A DNA stretch of 35,090 nt from assembly GCA_964411505.1 (NCBI GenBank), contig CAYPLH010000041.1, positions 1 to 35,090 on the forward strand, written 5' to 3'. Below, in pieces: positions 1 to 7,727 of this stretch. A program made the translations under genes and the position numbers. Each line of letters begins with the position of its first letter. The first letter of the stretch is position 1. This DNA comes from CAYPLH01 sp964411505 (GTDB taxonomy: Bacteria > Bacillota > Clostridia > CAYPLH01 > DUMO01). The notes under the pieces were generated by a model that was not told the origin of the DNA, searched no databases, and saw only the letters and a program-made list of their open reading frames with translations.

Positions 1-93
1 TAAGTAGTAACCTCCCATGTCATTGGCAAGTTAAATTAGACCGTGAATAGTAACTGTTAACTAACATTTTTTTGAAATTATATAAATAAATTC

Positions 94-122
94 TTGACTC
101 AAATTGTAATTTATGCTAATAT
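94..122 (+). promoter_or_regulatory. abrB promoter (sigma-A type)
   Basis: TTGACT at 94-99, a 17-base spacer and TAATAT at 117-122, with a TGC extended -10 just before the hexamer. It lies about 50 bases upstream of the abrB start, so the message would have a short leader. This is a near-consensus vegetative promoter. Confidence 0.75.
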
Positions 123-170
123 GATTATGAAAGTAATGTCGAATTATATCTTGTGAAGGAGGGAAGTTTT

Positions 171-413
171 ATGAAATCTACAGGCATAGTAAGAAAAGTT
201 GACGAACTTGGCAGAGTTGTTCTGCCTATAGAGCTGAGAAGAACGCTTGATATAGCTGAAAAGGATGCACTTGAGATTTATGTAGAAGGCAATACAATTA
301 TCCTTAAGAAATATGAACCAGCTTGTCTGTTTTGCGGAAATGCAAGAGACGTAATCGTTTATAAAGGAAAAAGCATTTGTCCTGACTGCATGCGGGAAAT
401 CAAAAATAAATAA
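171..413 (+). CDS. abrB: AbrB/SpoVT-family transition-state regulator with C-terminal Cys pairs
   Basis: The product is an 80-residue DNA-binding swapped-hairpin protein. The N-terminal half (MKSTGIVRKVDELGRVVLP and the following IELRRTL) is almost identical to Bacillus subtilis AbrB, a global repressor of post-exponential genes. I start at ATG 171, which has AAGGAGGG at 156-163; an in-frame GTG at 153 would overlap that ribosome site. The C-terminal part differs from the Bacillus multimerisation domain: it holds CLFC and CPDC about 20 residues apart, a likely zinc knuckle. It has its own promoter and is convergent to the gene to its right, the same topology as abrB beside rsmI in B. subtilis. 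Family assignment is firm; metal binding is inferred. Confidence 0.95.
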   Translation: MKSTGIVRKVDELGRVVLPIELRRTLDIAEKDALEIYVEGNTIILKKYEPACLFCGNARDVIVYKGKSICPDCMREIKNK

Positions 414-452
414 GAAGATACTATCGCATTAAATTACAGGATATATATCCCT

Positions 453-488
453 TAATAAAAAAGAGGCTTAAAACCCTCTTTTTTATTA
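453..488. terminator. bidirectional terminator between abrB and pepM
   Basis: A perfect 14-bp inverted repeat (453-466 and 475-488) with an 8-base loop. The stem is GAGG/CCTC flanked by A and T tracts on both sides, so it can terminate abrB rightward and the pepM transcript leftward. Confidence 0.9.
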
Positions 489-534
489 TTTTTTTAAATG
501 CCCTGCAAATACAATATCAACCTGATTCTTAATA

Positions 535-1404
535 TTAAGGAAGATATTTCTTTTCAGCTTCATTTAGCTCATCCATCCCCTGAAGACGAAAAACTTCAGA
601 AAGAGGAGAAATCATATTTTCGATCTTGATAAGACTCTGTTCTTTGTATATCAAACCAGCAGTCTCCTGCATTGCCTTTATCGCACTCCGCATAATATGG
701 TTTGCCCAAATAGCCACACTTATGCCAGCATCCCTAAATACATCAGTAGGGGTATCGTAATACTTTGTAGGAACAATAACTACAGGGCATGTATCTTTCC
801 ATTCTTTCATAAACTCCAAAATTTCATCAGGCTTTGACAGTTTACTATGAATAAGCAAAGCATCAGCACCTGCATTGTAGTATGCCTCTGCCCTTTTTAA
901 AGTTTCTTTAAGACCCCACCCTGCAATAAATGACTCAATTCGTGCCACTATACAAAAGTCATCATCATTCTGACTGTCCTTACCAGCTTTAATCTTTCCA
1001 GAAAATTCTTCAATGCTGGTAAGCGGTTGATTCTTACCTTCAAGAAGAGAGTTTGTCTTGGGAAATATCTTGTCCTCGAGACACACCCCTGCAACACCTC
1101 TTTGCTCTAGTTTTTTTACAAGCCTTCTTACATTGTTAAAATTACCATACCCTGTGTCCCCATCTAAAAGTATTGGGATTGTTGTTGCATCACTCATAAG
1201 CTCAACTACTTCAAGAACCTGTGTCCAGCTTGCTTCATTACTGTCCCTTACTCCCATAGCTGCAGATATGGACAGCCCGCTTCCCCATATACCTTTGAAC
1301 CCGGTTTCCTCAACAATTTTCGCACTAAGACCATTGTGAGCTTCCATAAGGAATTCCAGTTCTTTGGAATTAATCATATTTTTTAATGCAGTAGTCTTTT
1401 TCAT
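535..1404 (-). CDS. pepM: Phosphoenolpyruvate mutase (phosphonate biosynthesis)
   Basis: This enzyme rearranges phosphoenolpyruvate to phosphonopyruvate, the C-P bond-forming entry to nearly all natural phosphonates. The protein is 289 residues, the size of the Mytilus enzyme. It carries the PepM signature EDKIFPKTNS (residues 110-119), which separates true mutases from isocitrate/methylisocitrate lyases. Also visible are SGL (42-44), Asp54, DGD (81-83) and Arg155, each offset by about four from the Mytilus active-site numbering as I remember it. I start at ATG 1404, with GAGAGG about 10 bases upstream; a TTG at 1422 is less likely. It lies 160 bases downstream of a dehydrogenase gene on the same strand and ends before a strong terminator. 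No phosphonopyruvate decarboxylase, aminotransferase or tailoring gene is nearby. Confidence 0.92.
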   Translation of the reverse strand: MKKTTALKNMINSKELEFLMEAHNGLSAKIVEETGFKGIWGSGLSISAAMGVRDSNEASWTQVLEVVELMSDATTIPILLDGDTGYGNFNNVRRLVKKLEQRGVAGVCLEDKIFPKTNSLLEGKNQPLTSIEEFSGKIKAGKDSQNDDDFCIVARIESFIAGWGLKETLKRAEAYYNAGADALLIHSKLSKPDEILEFMKEWKDTCPVVIVPTKYYDTPTDVFRDAGISVAIWANHIMRSAIKAMQETAGLIYKEQSLIKIENMISPLSEVFRLQGMDELNEAEKKYLP

Positions 1405-1564
1405 AATAATCAATCCTCTCAAGCAAAATTTTTATATATAACAATTAATTACTCAAAAATTATATTTGTTGAACTTTGTATATAAGTGCCCGAACGAACT
1501 AATCGGCAGTATATATTGTATACGAAGCTAGTTCAACCCTTTGTGGAATAATCATATGACAGTT

Positions 1565-2437
1565 TTAAAGATCCCTCATTAATTCTAGAACCTCATCTAT
1601 AGAATTAGGTTTCTCTTTTACCTTTTTGTTCAAACCAGCTTTTGTTGATCTTTTGAAGACATCAAGTGTCCCTCGTGTAATTAGAGGCTCTGCTCCTATT
1701 TCTTGCATTGTATCTACTACCTGAATCATTTCATAATAACGTCGCTCACAAGCAGCTACATGAGTTTTGACCCAATTGGATGCAGTTTTTTCAAAAGGAG
1801 TTTTGTCCATAAGTTCTAAAATATCATTCCAAAGCTCCTTGTCCAGTCCGGCACGTTTTCCAGCAATTAAAAGCTCTAGTAGCAATGCTTCCATTCCTTT
1901 AGAATAAATACTCCGGAGCATCTTAAAGGTTGAAGCCTTACCTATTTCACTGCTGAAGCAGGAAGTGTTAAGACCCATTGCATTGAGTGCTGAGGAAACT
2001 TTACTTGTGTACTCTCCACCTAAAAGAATCTTAGTGTCAGCCCCTGTAGCGCCAATAGCGCCTAATATTGCACCTTCAACAAAATCAGCTCTGGTAGGAA
2101 TTATAATTTTGCTTATATCAACCTTTACAGAAGGAGATGTAGAATTTAAATCAATATATGTATTGCCCTGCTTTAAGTATTTTGCACATTCTTTTGCTAC
2201 CTTACCGGCTACCTGAGTAGTAACAGTGGATAGTATATAATCCGATTTTTCGATTGTATCTTCAACTGATGCAAAGGTTATTTTATCAGTCTGGGCTCTT
2301 TTTCTAAGCTTTTCTATACCTTCTTGTTCTGAAATAAGAATATCAAATACACTAATTTCGGAGCATCCATTTTCTATAAGCCTCTTTGATAATACTGAAG
2401 CAACTTCTCCAAAGCCTATAAATCCAACCTTTTTCAT
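1565..2437 (-). CDS. NAD(P)-dependent beta-hydroxyacid dehydrogenase-like protein (DUF1932 type)
   Basis: A 290-residue, two-domain protein. The N-terminal Rossmann fold has GFIGFGEVA (residues 5-13). A degenerate substrate loop DLNSTSP and GAILGAIGATG follow. The C-terminal helical domain contains GKASTFKMLRSIYSKGMEA, where the Lys matches the catalytic Lys of the 6-phosphogluconate/3-hydroxyisobutyrate dehydrogenase superfamily. The usual Asn four residues later is Ser, as in DUF1932 members. ATG at 2437 has GGAGG at 2445-2449. It precedes pepM on the same strand and may share its transcript. I infer that it may act on phosphonopyruvate, for example reducing it to phosphonolactate, but the substrate is not readable from sequence. 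Confidence 0.8.
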   Translation of the reverse strand: MKKVGFIGFGEVASVLSKRLIENGCSEISVFDILISEQEGIEKLRKRAQTDKITFASVEDTIEKSDYILSTVTTQVAGKVAKECAKYLKQGNTYIDLNSTSPSVKVDISKIIIPTRADFVEGAILGAIGATGADTKILLGGEYTSKVSSALNAMGLNTSCFSSEIGKASTFKMLRSIYSKGMEALLLELLIAGKRAGLDKELWNDILELMDKTPFEKTASNWVKTHVAACERRYYEMIQVVDTMQEIGAEPLITRGTLDVFKRSTKAGLNKKVKEKPNSIDEVLELMRDL

Positions 2438-2612
2438 TTTTCATCCTCCATGATAATTTTTTTTGGATAGTGGTTTATTGCACTTTTCATCAACTACTTT
2501 ACACCATCTGATCTGTGACATATGAAGCAAAAAATTTAAACTACCTCTTAAAAATTTATGAATGTAGGCTGCACTCCATGCACTCTGATGAGCATACTGC
2601 ATATCAATAATA

Positions 2613-3455
2613 CTACAGCAGATCTTTATAAACATCTCTTTTGCTTTTTCCCCTATCTTTTGCCACCTGTTTAATTGCATCCATTTTATTTATACCTTCT
2701 TTTAAATAAATATCTAAATGTTCCTGCAAAGGCATATCTTCCCACCTTTGCTGTCTTTCAAAATTTATAGCATCTTCATCAGCACCCTCTATCACTAACA
2801 CAAACTCACCTTTTGGTGCATCAGTCTCATATTTTTGAATAGCCTCCGAAAGTGTACATCGAATTGTTTCTTCATATCGCTTTGTTATTTCTCTTACCAG
2901 CGCTATAGGTCTATCTCCCAGCACGTCATAAAGGTCAGAAAGTGTCTTCTTGAGCTTGTGAGGAGCTTCATATAAAACCATAGTTCTGCTCTCTTTTTTT
3001 ATTGCTTCCAGCCGTTTAATTCTCTTGTTCCTAATGGGTGGCAGAAAACCTTCGAAAACAAACCTGTCGGTAGGCATCCCTGATAGTAACAAACCTGATA
3101 TTGCAGCTGTTGGTCCTGGAATTGTTATAATTTCAATATCATTTTGAATTGCAAGCTGTATGATTTCCTCTCCGGGATCAGAAATCCCAGGAGTCCCAGC
3201 GTCAGAAACAAGGGCAATATTTTTTCCCCTCTCCAGCTCCTCTAAAAGGTGTTCGCCCTTTTTGTATTTGTTATGTTCATGGTAGCTAGTAAGCTTTGTG
3301 CTGATCTCAAAATGATTAAGAAGCTTTACAGTATGCCTTGTATCTTCTGCTGCAATAAGATCAACCTCTTTTAAAACCCTAAGCGCCCTGAGCGTTATAT
3401 CCTCAAGGTTGCCTATCGGTGTGGCAACCACATACAAAATTCCTGTGTTATTCAA
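2613..3455 (-). CDS. rsmI: 16S rRNA (cytidine-1402 2'-O)-methyltransferase
   Basis: RsmI methylates the ribose of C1402 in the 16S rRNA decoding centre using S-adenosylmethionine. The 280-residue product has the tetrapyrrole-methylase fold hallmarks: VVATPIGNLEDITLRAL near the N terminus, AEDTRHT, SDAGTPGISDPG, IPGPTA and, late, GEFVLVIEG. Length is normal. The start is a TTG at 3453-3455 with AGGAAGG eight bases upstream. It is the Bacillus yabC homologue at the end of the conserved tmk-to-rsmI block. The 170 bases after its stop hold no convincing gene before the dehydrogenase. Confidence 0.95.
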   Translation of the reverse strand: MNNTGILYVVATPIGNLEDITLRALRVLKEVDLIAAEDTRHTVKLLNHFEISTKLTSYHEHNKYKKGEHLLEELERGKNIALVSDAGTPGISDPGEEIIQLAIQNDIEIITIPGPTAAISGLLLSGMPTDRFVFEGFLPPIRNKRIKRLEAIKKESRTMVLYEAPHKLKKTLSDLYDVLGDRPIALVREITKRYEETIRCTLSEAIQKYETDAPKGEFVLVIEGADEDAINFERQQRWEDMPLQEHLDIYLKEGINKMDAIKQVAKDRGKSKRDVYKDLL

Positions 3456-3510
3456 CTTTATAGCCTTCCTTTATTTAATGAGCATATTTAATGAGCGATG
3501 CTAAAGTAAA

Positions 3511-4257
3511 TTATGAACCAAGGTTGTTAGATGACTTTTGATAAATTATATTTATTTCATCTGAATAATTACCCTTCTCATCATAGACATATAGTGGTTC
3601 CATCATGTTAAGCTGGCTCCTTCCCCCTTTTATAGCTTTTATTAAAACCAGATTAGCCTTTTTATACGGAGCAGGATGCACAAATCTGATATATTTTGGT
3701 TCTAGGCAGTAATATCTGAGTAAATAAATTATATCGACAAGCCTTTGTGGTCGGTGTACCATTGCGAACTGTCCATGCATCTTAAGAAGCCTACTGCTCA
3801 CTTTTATAACATCTTCCAATGTGCAGGTTATTTCATGTCTTGCCAATGAAAGACTAGCGTTTGCATTTTTTATTCCACTTTCCTTTTTCACATACGGAGG
3901 ATTTGTGACAACCACATCAAAACCTGCTACGTCTAAATAGTCTTCCGCTTTTTTCACATCTCCATGTATAACTTTAACACGGTTAGATAAATTATTCAAT
4001 AATATACTTCTTTCAGCCATTTCCACCATATCAAGTTGTATTTCAAGTCCTACAATCTTATCTGCTTCAGTTTTTCCTGCAAGAAGTATGGGAATAATTC
4101 CAGTACCTGTACCAATATCTAGAACGTGATCGCCTTTTGAAACATCTGTAAAATTAGCAAGCAACACAGCATCAACACCAAAGCTAAAAGTTTTTTCCTT
4201 TTGAATTAGTTTTAAATTCTTGTATTGAAGGTCATCAATTCTCTCATCATCGTACAC
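3511..4257 (-). CDS. tRNA1(Val) adenine-37 N6-methyltransferase-like protein (YabB/TrmN6)
   Basis: A Rossmann-type SAM methyltransferase of about 248 residues. It has motif I DIGTGTGIIPILL, an acidic motif GLEIQLDMVEMA and the amino-methylating NPPY motif in VVTNPPYVKK, all typical of the YabB/YfiC family that modifies A37 of tRNA-Val. The start is uncertain. GTG 4257 has its ribosome site AAGGAGAGG (4275-4283) about 17 bases away; a CTG at 4267-4269, adding four residues, would be spaced correctly and better matches the family N terminus. The ribosome site overlaps the stop codon of a 10-codon reading frame at 4282-4314. It sits between the ferredoxin gene and rsmI, as yabB does in Bacillus apart from the ferredoxin. 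Confidence 0.88.
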   Translation of the reverse strand: MYDDERIDDLQYKNLKLIQKEKTFSFGVDAVLLANFTDVSKGDHVLDIGTGTGIIPILLAGKTEADKIVGLEIQLDMVEMAERSILLNNLSNRVKVIHGDVKKAEDYLDVAGFDVVVTNPPYVKKESGIKNANASLSLARHEITCTLEDVIKVSSRLLKMHGQFAMVHRPQRLVDIIYLLRYYCLEPKYIRFVHPAPYKKANLVLIKAIKGGRSQLNMMEPLYVYDEKGNYSDEINIIYQKSSNNLGS

Positions 4258-4281
4258 TTTTATATCCAGAAAATCCTCTCC

Positions 4282-4314
4282 TTATAGCTCCCTTCGACGG
4301 ATGCTCCTCATCAT
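4282..4314 (-). CDS. possible 10-residue leader peptide MMRSIRRREL
   Basis: ATG ATG at 4314-4309, preceded by TTAGGAG, opens a 10-codon frame rich in arginine. Its TAA (4282-4284) overlaps the AAGGAGAGG ribosome site of the downstream methyltransferase gene. This layout would allow translational coupling. Nothing shows that it is expressed. Confidence 0.35.
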   Translation of the reverse strand: MMRSIRRREL

Positions 4315-4355
4315 AAAACTCCTAAGCAGCATACCCACGTAAAAGGTCCCAAGGG

Positions 4356-4464
4356 TTTGCTTAAAACAAGCAAAGGGGCTTCCCCTTTGCAATCCCCATT
4401 GTCTAAGAAAGTATACTTTCCTAGACAATGAATAAAGGGTCAAATAACTTTAATTATCTGACCC
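4356..4464. repeat. cluster of four consecutive hairpins upstream of yabB-like gene
   Basis: The gap 4258-4583 holds these palindromes: TTTGCTT/AAGCAAA (4356-4374); GCAAAGGGG/CCCCTTTGC with a 3-base loop (4370-4390), which shares five bases with the first so the two cannot form together; a 34-base palindrome with one mismatch pair (4397-4430); and GGGTCA/TGACCC (4437-4464). The cluster follows the ferredoxin gene on the minus strand and precedes the leader peptide. It could be terminator/attenuator RNA or a small mobile palindrome. Confidence 0.7.
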
Positions 4465-4583
4465 CTATTCTTTATGGAACATCATTAATTCTTGCAATAC
4501 GATTTTTTAGCACCAAAACTCATAACACATTTAAGGAGCCTTTTTGTGTAGAATTATTGCATCCCATCTATGTTTTAAATTGC

Positions 4584-4757
4584 TCACTCCTTAGGCTGGG
4601 GAGCATCAACAGGACATACATCTGCACAGCTTCCGCAATCTATGCATTCTTCCTCATTAATTACATAAACTTCATCGCCCGGTGAAATACAGGATACTGG
4701 GCACTCAGCTTCACATGCTCCGCAGTTAATGCAATCTTCATGAATAAAATATGCCAT
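4584..4757 (-). CDS. 2[4Fe-4S] ferredoxin
   Basis: A 57-residue bacterial ferredoxin, an electron carrier for clostridial metabolism. Two cluster-binding motifs are clear: CINCGACEAECP (residues 9-20) and CIDCGSCADVCP (38-49), each CxxCxxCxxxCP. The start is ATG 4755-4757 with GGAGGTG (complement of 4765-4771) eight bases upstream. It stands alone between yaaT and the yabB-like gene. In Bacillus this slot is occupied by yabA, which is absent here. Confidence 0.97.
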   Translation of the reverse strand: MAYFIHEDCINCGACEAECPVSCISPGDEVYVINEEECIDCGSCADVCPVDAPQPKE

Positions 4758-4869
4758 TAGGGTACACCTCCATATTCCAATACTATAAACAAAAAATTGC
4801 TTATTTTAACCGTTCCTATTCTACCACTATTTAATGGATATTGAAACTATTTTTTTAATTAAAATAATC

Positions 4870-5739
4870 TCAATCCTCTAATTCCTTTAAAGCGTCGAGA
4901 TCTACATCATTGTTATCATCTTTGTCAATATCTTTAACCACTTTAACCTCGGAAGCTTTGTAAGTTTTAAGGTCAGTATCGTTTTCTTTGTCAAGTTTTA
5001 CTTTTACCATTTCCTTGAGCAAACAGATGTTTATGACAACTCCCTGTCCATCAGGAGTATCAACTACAGCTCCCTCCTTCGGCACTCTAGCAAGTATCTC
5101 CTCATATGCATCCTGCTCATACTTAAGACAACACATCAATCTTCCACATATACCAGAAATTTTAGTTGGGTTTAAAGAAAGTCCCTGTTCTTTGGCCATT
5201 TTTATTGAAACTGGATCAAACTCACCCAAAAATGTATTACAGCATAAAGCTCTTCCGCAAATTCCTATTCCGCTAAGCATTTTTGTTTCGTCACGAACAC
5301 CAATTTGCCGAAGTTCAATACGCGTCTTGAATATTGATGCAAGATCCTTCACCAAATCCCTAAAATCCACCCTGCCATCTGCTGTAAAGTAAAACAATAT
5401 TTTATTATTGTCAAATGTATACTCCACATCAACCAACTTCATGGGAAGTGAATGCTCATTTATTTTGTTTACGCAAATTTCAAAAGCTTCCTTTTCCTTT
5501 TTGCAGTTCACTTCATTATGAGCTTTGTCCTGTTCTGTTGCAATCCTTAAAACCTTTTTTAATGGGGCTACAACTTCCCGATCAGGTATTTCCTTTAAAG
5601 GAATAACAACCTGTCCAAATTCTATACCTCGTGCAGTCTCCACTATTACATCAGTGTTAACATCTATATTAAAATTATCTGGATCAAAATAATAAATTTT
5701 ACCAGCCTTTTTGAACCGTACTCCAGCTACTTTCACCAT
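4870..5739 (-). CDS. PSP1-domain protein YaaT (sporulation/competence regulator)
   Basis: A 289-residue member of the PSP1/YaaT family. In Bacillus subtilis YaaT works with YlbF and YmcA in RNase Y regulation and influences Spo0A activation. The N-terminal part reads VAGVRFKKAGKIYYF and the following GQVVIPLKEIP. The conserved Cys clusters are GICGRALCC and SGICGRLMCCLKYE in the C-terminal half. The acidic tail (about 20 residues rich in Asp and Lys) is extra and variable. Its ATG overlaps the holB stop as TAATG, implying translational coupling, with GGGAGGG upstream. Confidence 0.92.
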   Translation of the reverse strand: MVKVAGVRFKKAGKIYYFDPDNFNIDVNTDVIVETARGIEFGQVVIPLKEIPDREVVAPLKKVLRIATEQDKAHNEVNCKKEKEAFEICVNKINEHSLPMKLVDVEYTFDNNKILFYFTADGRVDFRDLVKDLASIFKTRIELRQIGVRDETKMLSGIGICGRALCCNTFLGEFDPVSIKMAKEQGLSLNPTKISGICGRLMCCLKYEQDAYEEILARVPKEGAVVDTPDGQGVVINICLLKEMVKVKLDKENDTDLKTYKASEVKVVKDIDKDDNNDVDLDALKELED

Positions 5740-6728
5740 TAGTTTTTTCCCTCCCTTAGTTTCATAAGCATTACCTCTATGCTCAACTGAAAATTTGCAT
5801 TTTTTCTGATATTATCTTTGGTTGAGGCAATTGCTTCCAGATCGTTTACAAGCTTTTGCACAGTGTACCTTTTGGCACTTTTCACTATCATAACCTTTTT
5901 ATCATAATTAATCAACATGTTAGTATTGCCTGTTTTTTTATAAATTAGCAAATCCCTATAAAACAATTCCATAATATTAAGAATGGTTTCAGTGTCTTCT
6001 TTATTTTCTTCAAAAAACTTATATAGTCCAAAAATATCATAAAGATCCTTATCGTATATTTCATTGGCATGCTTAATTGTTTTTTCTCTCAAAGACTCGA
6101 ATTCACTGGAATCTGAAAGCCTTAGCGCGGTTCCGATAATTCCATCTGAATACGCAGCTATGAATTCGTTACTTTTAGAATCTTTATACCTTTCATTGAG
6201 AAATTCTAAAATTACCTGATTAGAATTCTTCTTTAAACTGTACCTTAAAAGTCTTGACCTGACTGTCTCCTGAAGATTATAAATATTGTGCGTTGTCAAC
6301 ACTAATACTGCAAATCCCGGTGGTTCCTCCAAAGTTTTCAAGATGCAGTTCTGTGCCCCAGTTGTCATTGTATCCGCCTCTTTTAGTATATATACTTTTC
6401 TTTCAGAGTAGAAAGGTTTTATCATAATATCTTCTTGCATAGCTCTAATTTGCTCAATTTTTATTGAGAGTCCATCTTTTTCAATTATGGAAAAATCCGG
6501 ATTGCTGTTATTTTTAAGGAGAAGACAGGGTTTGCAGCTTCCACAATGCTTCGTACCTTTAGGATTATTGCACAAAAGCAAAGATGCAAAAGCTTTAGAT
6601 AACGTGGTCTTACCTATACCTTTCTGACCACTAAACAGATAGGCATGGCCCACTCTTTTATTAAGAAATGCATTTTCTAAACTATTTATTACTTCTGTTT
6701 GTCCGATAATATTATCCAAATTATACAC
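5739..6728 (-). CDS. holB: DNA polymerase III delta' subunit
   Basis: Delta' is the clamp-loader stator. The 329-residue protein has GQTEVINSL at the start, a P-loop GQKGIGKTT (residues 34-42) and four zinc-module cysteines (53, 62, 65, 68). The sensor region LKTLEEPPGFAVLVLTTHN and the SRLLRY arginine-finger region (family SRC with Cys replaced by Leu) follow. The start is GTG 6728, which fits the family N terminus, although the upstream Shine-Dalgarno is weak. It overlaps yaaT by one base and belongs to the tmk block. The 255 bases upstream are filled by a simple-sequence repeat. Confidence 0.95.
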   Translation of the reverse strand: MYNLDNIIGQTEVINSLENAFLNKRVGHAYLFSGQKGIGKTTLSKAFASLLLCNNPKGTKHCGSCKPCLLLKNNSNPDFSIIEKDGLSIKIEQIRAMQEDIMIKPFYSERKVYILKEADTMTTGAQNCILKTLEEPPGFAVLVLTTHNIYNLQETVRSRLLRYSLKKNSNQVILEFLNERYKDSKSNEFIAAYSDGIIGTALRLSDSSEFESLREKTIKHANEIYDKDLYDIFGLYKFFEENKEDTETILNIMELFYRDLLIYKKTGNTNMLINYDKKVMIVKSAKRYTVQKLVNDLEAIASTKDNIRKNANFQLSIEVMLMKLREGKN

Positions 6729-6791
6729 GATATGCGTCCACTTCCAACTTTCTGTTAGTTTGCACTTTCAACTTTAGATTACAAGTTTCAA

Positions 6792-6973
6792 CAACTTTCC
6801 AACTTTCCAACTTCCCAACTTTCCAGCTATCGATCTCCCACATACTTCCAGCCTGCCAAAACCGTTCCATCTTTCCATCTTTCTATCTTTTGATCTTTCC
6901 AACTTCCCAACTTCCCAACTTCCCAACTTTCCAACTTCCCAACTTTCCAACCTTCCCAACTTTCCAACTTTCC
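6792..6973. repeat. degenerate 8-bp tandem repeat (AACTTCCC / AACTTTCC)
   Basis: Two runs of an octamer, 6792-6824 and 6901-6973, separated by diverged copies. On the minus strand the unit is GGGAAGTT or GGAAAGTT. It fills the yaaR-holB gap (6729-6983). The open frame across it (a W-E-V-G-K-L type repeat) is translated repeat, not a gene. Array length probably varies by slippage. Confidence 0.85.
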
Positions 6974-6983
6974 ACCAACCTAC

Positions 6984-7436
6984 CTACATGAACAAATCCA
7001 CCACAAGACCCCGCAGTTCATCTATTCTCCCCAGTATTCCTACATTATCCTTCTCATCTGCCAAGATCTTTTTCGTCAGCTCATCTAGCTCATTATTGAT
7101 TTTCTTAACAAGAGCAAGCACACGATGTCTTCCTCTTCTGTCGAGAAAGCTTTCTTTTGAAAACTTGTGTGAATCTTTCAACACTTTATCAAGAAGCTCT
7201 TTGAACATTCTTTTATATATTCTTAGTTCGCCGATATCAAGCTTTTTTGCAAGTTTTTCGCCCTGCAATACAATACTTTCAGCAAGGCTTTTAAGTTTTG
7301 AGTCGTAATTCTCTTTTTCAGCATGCATAATATTAGTCCGAAAGCCTGCTGATTTACTGGTTCCTGCTTTATTAAGCTCTCTATTTACCGATTCTCTAAT
7401 GTTGGGTATTTCTTTTAACCCTTCGTTTACTTTCAT
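6984..7436 (-). CDS. YaaR-family protein (DUF327)
   Basis: A predominantly helical 150-residue protein of the YaaR/DUF327 family, function unknown, conserved between yaaQ and holB across Firmicutes. Recognisable segments are ELRIYKRMFKELLDKVL and SFLDRRGRHRVLALVKKIN, followed by a short IDELRGLVVDLFM end. I start at ATG 7436 with AAGG about 9 bases upstream; the longer frame to 7454 would run into the target-site duplication of a small inserted element. Confidence 0.88.
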   Translation of the reverse strand: MKVNEGLKEIPNIRESVNRELNKAGTSKSAGFRTNIMHAEKENYDSKLKSLAESIVLQGEKLAKKLDIGELRIYKRMFKELLDKVLKDSHKFSKESFLDRRGRHRVLALVKKINNELDELTKKILADEKDNVGILGRIDELRGLVVDLFM

Positions 7437-7453
7437 AATACACAACCTTAGCA

Positions 7454-7528
7454 TATTATTCGTTTCTGTTCAGACCCTCTATAACTTGAGATATAACTTT
7501 AGCTACCTGTGAACTGTAACTATTATTC
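7454..7528. mobile_element. miniature inserted element, copy A (59 bp) with 8-bp target duplication
   Basis: The element 7462-7520 is flanked by TATTATTC at 7454-7461 and 7521-7528. The left end contains TTCAGACCCTCTATAACTTG, the right end AGCTACCTGTGAACTGTAAC. Both ends are shared with a 138-bp copy at 20514-20651. The ends are imperfect inverted repeats (GTTTCTGTTCA against GTTACAGTTCA read inward). Copy A lacks most of the interior. It lies just upstream of yaaR and carries no gene, so it would have moved in trans. Confidence 0.8.
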
Positions 7529-7727
7529 GAGGCATGAAAATAAAAATGTCTTATACCTCATTTTTGTAACACATAATAAAGAAGCGTTCAAAAATTAAGT
7601 CTCTTTAAGACAATAGCTTCATACCTTTGATATCTGAAATCCATAAACATCACATATGGTAAGGTTTCGTACCAAAACCCGGCTTTCACCTCACCATTTA
7701 AAATGCGGAGGATTCTCACCGGATTTC

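Noticed and set aside
2441..2680. 79-residue open frame between rsmI and the dehydrogenase
   Set aside because: It overlaps the end of rsmI, has no good ribosome site and no protein-like pattern; treated as chance.
6448..6610. CRISPR or tRNA genes anywhere in the window
   Set aside because: No regularly spaced repeat-spacer pattern and no cloverleaf-like sequence was found. The 18-bp and 8-bp arrays have no spacers. The coordinates here only mark a representative coding stretch.
6774..6959. Open frame with W-E-V-G-K-L repeats
   Set aside because: It is simply the translated octamer repeat.
7640..7727. Cobalamin-riboswitch-like stretch on the minus strand (AATCCGGTGAGAATCC) after yaaQ
   Set aside because: Only the GGTGAGAATCC-like box is present; the conserved B12-box and the GCCACTG segment are missing, and the downstream gene yaaR is unrelated to B12. 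A covariance-model search would settle it.
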